NCBI RefSeq assembly: GCF_011250645.1
Contig: NZ_JAANNO010000010.1
Span: 477 to 64,476, forward strand
Length of the DNA stretch: 64,000 nucleotides
From: Motilibacter aurantiacus
Lineage (GTDB): Bacteria > Actinomycetota > Actinomycetes > Motilibacterales > Motilibacteraceae
Direction: 5' to 3'
The notes beneath the pieces are model-generated. The model searched no databases, was not told the DNA's origin, and saw nothing but the letters and a program-made list of their open reading frames with translations. Position 1 is the first letter of the stretch, and each line of letters opens with the position of its first letter. This document shows positions 1 through 6,459 of the stretch, in pieces. The position numbers were made by a program, and so were the translations under genes.

Positions 1-18
1 CAGGGCAGTGGTCTCCAT
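1..18 (-). CDS. Second daptide-like RiPP precursor, cut by window edge
   Basis: Only the first six codons are inside the window: ATG at 18..16, reading METTAL. A strong Shine-Dalgarno run (GAGGAGG) lies just upstream on the minus strand. The N-terminus matches the neighbouring complete precursor (MNETTAL) apart from one residue, so this is probably a tandem copy of the same kind of leader peptide. The gap between the two genes is 51 bases and they would be co-transcribed. Nothing of the core peptide can be seen. The call rests on the leader match and the ribosome site only. Confidence 0.55.
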
Positions 19-69
19 GGGATTTGCCTCCTCGTGCGTTGTGGATAGAGCAGTTGGACGAAGCGCGGC

Positions 70-195
70 TCAGGTGATCGCTACGCCGATGAGCGTGCCG
101 GCGGCGACGGTGCCGGCACCGGCCGCGACGCCCCACCAGAAGCCGGGGGCCTCGAGCGACTCGAGCTCCTCGACGAGAGCGGTGGTCTCGTTCAT
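70..195 (-). CDS. Daptide-like RiPP precursor peptide, 41 aa
   Basis: This is a complete small gene with a strong ribosome site (AAAGGAGGG six bases before ATG). The N-terminal part (MNETTALVEELESLEAP) is acidic and leader-like with an LExLEAP motif. The C-terminal part starts GFWWG, is almost wholly small and hydrophobic, and ends in ...LIGVAIT with a free C-terminal Thr. From family knowledge, daptide precursors have an acidic leader with a similar motif and a hydrophobic helical core whose C-terminal Thr is converted to a diamine. The gene sits directly downstream of an ABC permease and ATPase, as an export unit would. No modification enzyme is visible in the window, so the class is inferred. 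It could instead be another hydrophobic bacteriocin-like peptide. Confidence 0.7.
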   Translation of the reverse strand: MNETTALVEELESLEAPGFWWGVAAGAGTVAAGTLIGVAIT

Positions 196-288
196 GGTTT
201 TCCCTCCTTTCGGGCGTGCTGGGGGAGCTCACGGCGGGACCGCCGTGAGACGTTCTGTGGGGAGATGCCGCCGCGGGGCGGCGGGAGG

Positions 289-1118
289 TCAGGTGGCGGA
301 GACCGTGACGTCTTCGCGGGCCACCTGACGGGCGGCGAGCACGAGCCCGAGCGCGCACCATGCGGCGAAGAGCAGGTAGCCGGCACCGGCCGACAGGTGC
401 TCGGTCGCAGGGTCGTGCACGATCGCGGACTGGGCGCCGCCGGGGAGCCACTTGCCGATCGCGGGCAGGTACTGGATGACGGCGGCCTCGACCATGATCG
501 AGTAGAGCGTCACAGCCGCCACGGCCACCATCTGGTTACGGATCAGCCCGCCCAGCGCGACGCCCCAGACCGCGGAGAACGCGCCGAGCGTGAGCGTTCC
601 GAGGGTCATCTGCAGCATCGGGCCGCTCCAGAGGCCCACCGAGACCCCGTGCGAGGACAGCACCGGGACGCCGATGCCGAGGGCGACGGCCTGCCCCACG
701 GCGGTGAACACCAGCCCGATCGGCACCGCGACGACCGCTTTCGCCAGCAGCCAGCTGCTCCGCGAGGGTGTCGCGATCAGGGACGTCCCCATCGTGCGGT
801 AGCGGCGCTCGCTGGCGACCGACAGCACCCCCACGAGGGTGGCCATCAGCCCGGCGCTGAAGCCGAAGCTCAGCACCGTCAGCCGGCCGGCCTCGCTCGC
901 GATCTCCTGGCCGTTCGGCTGGCCGATCGTCGCCGCGACCATCCCCGTCATCACCGCGGAGAGCAGCGCCCCGGCGAGGCCGAGCCAGAGCACCGTCCTC
1001 GTCGTGCGCACCCGGGCGACCTCCGCGGCCACCGCCAGGCGCAGCGCGCCGGGAGGCGCTCCTGCACGGCGTCGGGGCCCGGTGCGGTCGATGTCGTCCG
1101 GAGCGAGCGAGAGTGTGG

Positions 1119-1122
<4 letters not shown>
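289..1122 (-). CDS. ABC transporter permease of the RiPP-like cluster
   Basis: About 277 aa with roughly six hydrophobic segments; a cytoplasmic N-terminus (to about residue 40) precedes the first one (LWLGLAGALLSAVMTG). It resembles ABC-2 type permeases that pair with a separate ATPase. The start is GTG at 1122, which overlaps the stop of the ATPase gene by four bases (GTGA), so the two are translationally coupled. Longer open frames upstream are only the antisense of the ATPase. It ends 94 bases before the precursor gene. The likely role is export of, or immunity to, the small hydrophobic peptide encoded next to it; substrate is inferred from position only. Confidence 0.8.
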
Positions 1123-1825
<703 letters not shown>

Positions 1826-1829
<4 letters not shown>

Positions 1830-2011
1830 CGGGACCTCATCGACAGCGCGATCCCGACGCCGGCGCCGACGGCGAGCGCGAAGACCGCGATCACGACGAC
1901 GGTCTGGGTGGCGATGGAGCCGCCGCGGACGGCGGCCAGGCTGCCACCGGCGACGACCACCAGGAGCATCGAGCAGATCGTCGCGAGCGCGGTGCTGGTT
2001 GTCGAGCTCAT
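1826..2011 (-). CDS. Small two-helix membrane protein heading the RiPP-like operon
   Basis: 61 aa with two predicted membrane helices (about residues 8-28 and 37-57) separated by a short polar loop (VRGGSIATQ), and a basic C-terminus (SMRSR). ATG at 2011 has a good ribosome site (AAGGGAG). It is the first gene of the coupled operon and overlaps the ATPase start by four bases. No family is recognised. Its size and place suggest an accessory or immunity component of the exporter, or a third small hydrophobic peptide, but unlike the precursor it lacks an acidic leader and a C-terminal Thr. Confidence 0.65.
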
Positions 2012-2028
2012 GGGGTCTCCCTTCGAGG

Positions 2029-2099
2029 TTCTCGTGCAGCTCCGGTCGGCCCGGTCTTGCGAGGCCTTCTCGTCGTCGGCCCCGCTTGCTGCACGAGAA
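2029..2099. repeat. 12-bp inverted repeat upstream of the RiPP-like operon
   Basis: TTCTCGTGCAGC at 2029-2040 is repeated as its exact reverse complement GCTGCACGAGAA at 2088-2099, with 47 bases between. It lies in the 5' region of the minus-strand exporter operon, 18 bases upstream of its first start codon. It may be a regulator site with two half-operators, or a stem in the leader RNA. Confidence 0.5.
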
Positions 2100-2210
2100 G
2101 ACTCCCCCGGCCCCGACAGCCCTGTCGATGGGTTCGACCTGTCACCAAGGTGCCTGGCAGCGAGTGTCCAGGGGATGCCCTTCCCGGCCTGCCGGCGCTA
2201 CGCTCGGGCC

Positions 2211-2249
2211 ATGACGCGCACGCAGCAGCAGTGGTGGTGCCGCCTCTAG
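2211..2249 (+). CDS. Leader peptide (MTRTQQQWWCRL) of an attenuator
   Basis: Thirteen codons starting with ATG at 2211 and ending at TAG 2249. A TACGCT hexamer lies at 2199-2204, six bases before the ATG, so transcription probably starts at the ATG itself. The peptide has three Gln codons, then two Trp codons and one Cys codon. From family knowledge, actinobacterial leader peptides with consecutive Trp or Cys codons sense amino-acid supply by ribosome stalling. It precedes the methyltransferase gene by 96 bases. Whether Trp or Cys is sensed cannot be told from the sequence. Confidence 0.6.
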   Translation: MTRTQQQWWCRL

Positions 2250-2322
2250 GCGGCCTGCGCGTCCTCGTCCCAGCAGACCGCCCCGTCCGGGCGTCGTCCG
2301 CTGTGCCTTCCCCGTCGCCCGG
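2239..2322 (+). promoter_or_regulatory. Putative attenuator hairpins after the leader peptide
   Basis: A perfect six-base-pair hairpin, GCCGCC (2239-2244), loop TCTA, GGCGGC (2249-2254), covers the end of the leader peptide, so a ribosome finishing or stalling on the Trp/Cys codons would open or keep it. Further on, CCGGGCG (2287-2293) can pair with CGCCCGG (2316-2322). Two nested structures between a leader peptide and the gene are the expected layout of ribosome-mediated attenuation. No U-run follows, so control could act on translation. Confidence 0.45.
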
Positions 2323-2345
2323 GCCTTCCTCCCCCGGAGCCCGCC

Positions 2346-3032
2346 GTGACCGCTCTCGCCGACCACTTGGTCAGCGCTCGCACGCTCGACGAGTACCTCG
2401 CCATGTTCGCCCTGTCACCCGCCGACCTTCCCGGCCGGCACGTCCTCGACTGCCCCGGTGGCGCGGCGAGCTTCACCGCCGAGGCGTCCGCGCTCGGTGC
2501 GCACGCCGTGGCGGCCGACCCCGCCTATGTGATGCCGCCCGGCGACCTCGCGGTGCGCGCACTGGACGACGCCAGGCGGGGCGCGGACCACGTGGCGGCG
2601 AGCTCGTCGCGCTACGACTGGGAGCAGCTCCGGTCCCCGGAAGCCCACTTCGCCTCCCGGGTGGCCGCCGTCGGGCGCTTCGCCTGGGACCGGCGCACGC
2701 ACCCGACGCGCTACGTGCCGGGCACCCTTCCCGAACTTCAGTTCCCCGATTCCTCGTTCGACCTCGTGCTGAGCTCCCACCTGCTCTTCACCTACGGCGA
2801 CAGGCTCTCCCCCGACTTCCACGCCTCCTCCCTGCGCGAGCTGCTGCGGGTCTGCCGACCGGGCGGGAGCGTCCGTGTCTACCCGCTGCTCGAGCACTCC
2901 GGCGCACCGATGGCCGCGACGCCCGGGCTGCTGGACTGGCTGGGCGCCGTCGGCGTCGACGTGTCGCTGGTGCCGGTGCCGTACCGGTTCCTGCGCGGCG
3001 CGGACCGTGCGCTGGTGCTGCGGACGAAGTGA
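2346..3032 (+). CDS. Class I SAM-dependent methyltransferase
   Basis: 228 aa. The SAM-binding glycine motif is seen as VLDCPGGAASFTAEA near residue 32, where Cys-Pro replaces the more usual acidic-Gly pair. An acidic strand-2 end follows (AVAADPAY), and later a motif like post-I/II (FDLVLSSHLLFTY) and the R-P-G-G turn (LLRVCRPGGSVRVYPL) near 175. The GTG start has GGAG six bases upstream. Substrate is unknown. It is preceded by a leader peptide and hairpins, which suggests that expression answers to aminoacyl-tRNA supply. The next gene starts 23 bases downstream or, by an alternative start, overlaps its stop. Confidence 0.8.
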   Translation: MTALADHLVSARTLDEYLAMFALSPADLPGRHVLDCPGGAASFTAEASALGAHAVAADPAYVMPPGDLAVRALDDARRGADHVAASSSRYDWEQLRSPEAHFASRVAAVGRFAWDRRTHPTRYVPGTLPELQFPDSSFDLVLSSHLLFTYGDRLSPDFHASSLRELLRVCRPGGSVRVYPLLEHSGAPMAATPGLLDWLGAVGVDVSLVPVPYRFLRGADRALVLRTK

Positions 3033-3055
3033 CGTCCGCAGCCTACGCTCGTACC

Positions 3056-3697
3056 GTGGACACGTCCGGCCTGCCCGCCGCCTGGAGGGACGTGGTGCGC
3101 GCGCTCGGCGCGACGGCACCCGATGCGTACGTCGAGGCGGCCGGGCAGCGACTGCTGTCGGCGTACGCGGAGCCGCACCGGGCCTATCACGACACCGTGC
3201 ACCTGGCCGAGGTCCTCACCCGCCTCGACGAGCTGGCGGTCGAGGCGGGCGACGCCGACGTCGTGCGGCTGGCCGCGTGGCTCCACGACGCGGTCTACGA
3301 CCTGGAGCCCGGCGCGGAGGAGCGCAGCGCCCTGCTCGCGGAGGAGATGCTGCCCGGCCTGGGGCTCCCCGGGACGACCGTTGCCGAGGTGGCGCGGCTC
3401 GTCCGGCTGACCACCTCGCACGAGCCCGCACCCGACGACCTCGACGGCAGCGCGCTGGCCGACGCGGATCTGGCCGTCCTCGCGGCGCCCGATGCGCGTT
3501 ACAGGCAATACGTTGCTGGTGTCCGTGCGGAGTACTCGCGGTACGACGACGTGGCCTTCGCCCACGGGCGTGCCGAGGTGCTGCGCGCCCTGCTCGCACG
3601 GCCCGCGCTCTTCCGGACCCGTACGGGCCGGCAGTGGGAGCAGGCTGCCCGGGCCAACGTCGATCGGGAGCTGCGGGAGCTGGCCGCCGGGGGGTAG
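3056..3697 (+). CDS. HD-domain metal-dependent phosphohydrolase-like protein
   Basis: 213 aa from GTG 3056. The HD signature is visible as RAYHDTVHLAEVL followed by AAWLHDAVYDL about 40 residues later, with a further acidic patch (LADADLAVL) that could complete the metal site. Small HD proteins of this length in actinobacteria are usually annotated as predicted metal-dependent phosphohydrolases of unknown substrate. The start was chosen because TACGCT (3044-3049) lies six bases upstream, as for other leaderless genes here. An alternative GTG at 3029 would overlap the methyltransferase stop and add nine residues. Confidence 0.8.
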   Translation: MDTSGLPAAWRDVVRALGATAPDAYVEAAGQRLLSAYAEPHRAYHDTVHLAEVLTRLDELAVEAGDADVVRLAAWLHDAVYDLEPGAEERSALLAEEMLPGLGLPGTTVAEVARLVRLTTSHEPAPDDLDGSALADADLAVLAAPDARYRQYVAGVRAEYSRYDDVAFAHGRAEVLRALLARPALFRTRTGRQWEQAARANVDRELRELAAGG

Positions 3698-3711
3698 GCG
3701 ACCCGAGCCGG

Positions 3712-4002
3712 CTACGACCGCGACTGCCCGCGCTGCCGGCCGCGCTCGGCCAACGGCTTGCGCAGCCCGGAAGCGCGCAGCCGGACGATCAGCTCCCGCC
3801 CGCTCACCGGCTCCGCCCCGAGCTCGATCGCGCGCTCGCGCAGCTCGGCCGGGACGTCGTAGTGGTCGCCCTGGAACGCGCGCCGCGGGATCTCGAGCCG
3901 CTCGGCGAAGGCGTGCAGCTCCTCGTACGACTCGTCACTCACCAGGTGCGCCCAGAGCCGGTCCCTCCAGGGCCAGTTCGCGGGGTCGACGAGCACGGAC
4001 AC
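3712..4002 (-). CDS. DUF4031 domain protein
   Basis: 96 aa. The motif order V-L-V-D-P-A-x-W-P, LWAHLVSD, EELHAFA, IPRRAFQGDHYDVP and a final VSGRELIVRLRASGLR is that of the DUF4031 family, which is of unknown function. GTG at 4002 is preceded by TACGCT with a six-base gap, so the mRNA is probably leaderless. It is divergent from the next gene, with 29 bases between the start codons. The C-terminal tail is very basic (KPLAERGRQRGQSRS). Confidence 0.85.
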   Translation of the reverse strand: MSVLVDPANWPWRDRLWAHLVSDESYEELHAFAERLEIPRRAFQGDHYDVPAELRERAIELGAEPVSGRELIVRLRASGLRKPLAERGRQRGQSRS

Positions 4003-4031
4003 CCCCCCAGCGTAGAAGGCAGAATGTGCCG

Positions 4032-4364
4032 GTGACCGACCCGCTGCTCGCCGCCCGGGCGCTCCTGCTGCACGACCTCGCCGCCCGCGGCACCGCGGAG
4101 GAGGACGTTCTCGCCCTCGTCGAGGACGTGATCGAGGGACGGCGCTGGTGGGTCGGGACCTGGCCGCAGGGGGCCGAGTTCGTGGCCGGCCAGCTCGCGC
4201 AGGACCTGCAGGACCGGCTGCTCGACGAGGCCGGGCGGCGCTGGCCCGGCTGCCCGCTGCACGAGGAGGAGCACGAGCTGCGGGTGGAGCCCGAGCTCGG
4301 TCCCGACCCGCACTGGGTGTGCGCGGACGCGGGCGCGGTCGTCGCCCCGCTCGGCGCCCTCTGA
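4032..4364 (+). CDS. Conserved hypothetical protein, 110 aa
   Basis: Reads VTDPLLAARALLLHDL with later WWVGTWPQG and CPLHEEEHELRVEPELG segments, ending in VVAPLGAL. The His- and Glu-rich CPLHxxEH stretch could bind a metal, but no family is recognised. The start is GTG 4032; an ATG at 4024 is out of frame. It is divergently placed from the DUF4031 gene, and the 29-base gap must hold both promoters. Codon use is typical of the window. Confidence 0.65.
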   Translation: MTDPLLAARALLLHDLAARGTAEEDVLALVEDVIEGRRWWVGTWPQGAEFVAGQLAQDLQDRLLDEAGRRWPGCPLHEEEHELRVEPELGPDPHWVCADAGAVVAPLGAL

Positions 4365-4403
4365 CGCGCCGCCCTGCCCCGCCCCGCAGCCGGGCCCCGT
4401 CCC

Positions 4404-5363
4404 TCACCCGCTTCCGTGCTCAGCGGGGGTGTGCGTGGGCGGCGCTGTGAGGCGCGTGGGCAGCGCGCCGCGGAAGGGGCGTACGGGCGGCCCTCCGACG
4501 CCCACGTCGACGGCGAACACGCGCCCCGCGTCCGGCTCGGCCGCGAGCTGCTCCGGTGACAGGCCCTGGCGGGTCGTGGTGACGAAGAGCGTCGTCCCTG
4601 GCCCGAAGCACGGCGCCGTCGGCTGGGACACGGGCATGGCCACCACCGCGAGCACGCGCCCGGACGGGTCGTAGCGACGGACCTCGCCGCCGCCGTACAA
4701 CGCCGCCCAGACCGTCCCCTCGTCGTCGACCGTGATGCCGTCGGCCGGCGGGCCGTCCCCGAAGTCCACCACGACGCGCGGGTCGCCCAGGCTGCCGCCC
4801 TCGACGTCGAACGGGTACGCCCGCAGCACCTTGTGCCCGCTGTCGGCGTGGTACATCGTCCTGCCGTCCGGGCTCCAGCCGAAGCCGTTCGGGACGGTGA
4901 AGCCGTCCCCGACGATCTGCACCGACCCGTCCAGGTCGCAGCGGGCCAGCCGGCCCGCCCCGGCCCGCTCGTCGTACGCCATCGTCCCGGCCCAGAGCCG
5001 GCCGGCGGGGTCGCAGGCCGCGTCGTTCATGCGCACGTCGCGCCCGGCCTCGGGTTGGGCCAGCTCGCGTACGCCTCCCTCCGCCGACAGCCAGCTGAGC
5101 CCCGTCCCGGCCGCCAGCAGCCAGCCGCCGTCGGGCGACTCCGCCGGGGCCGCCGCGCCGAGCGGCACGTCCAGCCGGTGCTCGGCGAGCGTACGCAGCC
5201 GGCCGCCCTCCCAGCCGGCCCGCCGCAGCGTTCCCGCCGGGATGTCCACCCAGAGCAGCTCGCTGCGGGCCGCGTCCCAGCGCGGCCCCTCTCCCAGCTC
5301 GGCCACCTCGGCAGAGACGGGGTCGGGCCGCGTTGAGGCCGGCGGGGGCGCGTCGGTCGTCAT
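4404..5363 (-). CDS. SMP-30/gluconolactonase family protein
   Basis: 319 aa, the family's normal length. The family's metal ligands fall in visible motifs: ELGEGPRWD near residue 25, RMNDAACDPAGRLWAGTM near 130, VPNGFGWSPDGRTMYHADS near 180 and PADGITVDDEGTVWAALYGGG near 230. The family folds as a six-bladed propeller and hydrolyses sugar or other lactones with a divalent metal. ATG at 5363 was chosen; an upstream GTG would add two residues. The substrate is not evident from context. It is transcribed away from the B12-LuxR regulator. Confidence 0.85.
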   Translation of the reverse strand: MTTDAPPPASTRPDPVSAEVAELGEGPRWDAARSELLWVDIPAGTLRRAGWEGGRLRTLAEHRLDVPLGAAAPAESPDGGWLLAAGTGLSWLSAEGGVRELAQPEAGRDVRMNDAACDPAGRLWAGTMAYDERAGAGRLARCDLDGSVQIVGDGFTVPNGFGWSPDGRTMYHADSGHKVLRAYPFDVEGGSLGDPRVVVDFGDGPPADGITVDDEGTVWAALYGGGEVRRYDPSGRVLAVVAMPVSQPTAPCFGPGTTLFVTTTRQGLSPEQLAAEPDAGRVFAVDVGVGGPPVRPFRGALPTRLTAPPTHTPAEHGSG

Positions 5364-5520
5364 GCCCACCAGCGTCCCCTTCCGTGGGCGAGGTAGTCGG
5401 CCCTGGAGCCACCGGGCCGGGACGGCGTGCCCCGCCCGCATGCCCGCTCCACCCCGTGCACCGGTGATCTAGAAGGTGAGGCATCCTGTCCTGCACCCGG
5501 CGGAGGGAGGAACCGCACAA

Positions 5521-5562
5521 ATGACGCGCGGAGCTCTGGTCCCTGCGCGGCCGCACGGCTGA
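5521..5562 (+). CDS. Possible upstream ORF (13 aa) before the B12-LuxR gene
   Basis: ATG at 5521 has a much better ribosome site (GGAGGGAGG, ten bases upstream) than the regulator gene itself, and the frame MTRGALVPARPHG stops at 5562. The downstream ATG at 5576 lies 13 bases after this stop in another frame, and the regulator frame is closed at 5522, so the regulator cannot start further upstream. Translation of the regulator may depend on ribosomes that have just read this short frame. Confidence 0.4.
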   Translation: MTRGALVPARPHG

Positions 5563-5575
5563 GCAGCGGCTCGCG

Positions 5576-6436
5576 ATGCCCCACCGGAAGCGCCACGGCG
5601 ACGACCCCGTCGAGCGTGCGGCCAGGGCCGCCCTCTGCGACGCCCTGCTCGCCGGCGACGAGCCGCAGGCAGAGGCGGCGGCGATGCTCCTGCTGCGGCG
5701 CGGCTGCCCCCTCGCGAGCCTCTACTCCGAGGTCGTGCAGCCGCTGCTCGAGGAGATCGGGGAGGGGTGGGCCAGGGGGGAGGTGTCCGTCGCCGAGGAG
5801 CACCGCGCCAGCACGACGGTCCGGGGCCTCGTCATCCGGCTGCGGGCCCACACCACCGCGGCGGCGCCGACCCGCGCGGGTCGGGCGGTGCTGCTGCCCG
5901 CGCCGGCCGAGACGCACCTGCTCGGCCTGTCGATGCTCGAGCACGTCCTGCTGGACGCGGGGTGGCGGGTCGACGTGCTCGACCCGCTGCCCGCGCACGA
6001 GCTCGGCGCCTACGTCCGCGCCCGAGGAGACGTCAAGGTCGTCGGGCTGGGCGCCTCGACACGGCGGGACAGCCGCGAGCTGACCCGGCTCGTCCTGCAG
6101 GTGCGCGGCGAGCTTCCGGACGTCCCGGTCCTGCTCGGCGGCGGCGCGGTCCGCGCGGACCCAGGGCTGCCGGCGCGGGTCGGCGCCGACGGTGGCGCCC
6201 GCACCCTGACCGACGCGGTTCAGGTCGTCGAGAAGCTGACCAACCCGCTGACGCCGCGCGAGCTCGACGTGCTCGCCGGAGTGAGCGCGGGCTGCTCGAA
6301 CAACGAGATCGCCGCCGACATGGGGATCGCGCCGAGCACCGTCAAGTCACACCTGGAGCGGGTCTACACGAAGACCGGGTCCCGCGACCGCGCGGCCGCC
6401 GTCGCCACGGCGATGCGCCGGGGCTGGCTGAGGTGA
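5576..6436 (+). CDS. B12-binding LuxR-type regulator with CarH-like residues
   Basis: 286 aa. Residues 10-90 form the four-helix cap domain of B12-binding sensors, residues 100-215 a Rossmann-like B12-binding domain with ETHLLG (H114 would be the lower axial ligand), and residues 220-286 a LuxR/NarL HTH (LTPRELDVLAGVSAGCSNNEIAADMG). W65, E75 and H76 reproduce the W-x9-E-H spacing that in CarH contacts the adenosyl group of photosensitive coenzyme B12. CarH itself carries a MerR HTH; here a C-terminal LuxR HTH takes that place. It converges on the LOV-containing gene, with 23 bases between them. Targets are unknown. The prediction is a light- or B12-responsive transcription factor. Confidence 0.85.
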   Translation: MPHRKRHGDDPVERAARAALCDALLAGDEPQAEAAAMLLLRRGCPLASLYSEVVQPLLEEIGEGWARGEVSVAEEHRASTTVRGLVIRLRAHTTAAAPTRAGRAVLLPAPAETHLLGLSMLEHVLLDAGWRVDVLDPLPAHELGAYVRARGDVKVVGLGASTRRDSRELTRLVLQVRGELPDVPVLLGGGAVRADPGLPARVGADGGARTLTDAVQVVEKLTNPLTPRELDVLAGVSAGCSNNEIAADMGIAPSTVKSHLERVYTKTGSRDRAAAVATAMRRGWLR

Positions 6437-6459
6437 CGGCGCCGGTCGGCAGGCGACCG

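Noticed and set aside
2057-3697. Long frame considered as a 546-residue HD-domain protein
   Set aside because: The first two thirds are out-of-frame sequence over the leader peptide and methyltransferase; the HD protein starts at 3056 (or 3029).
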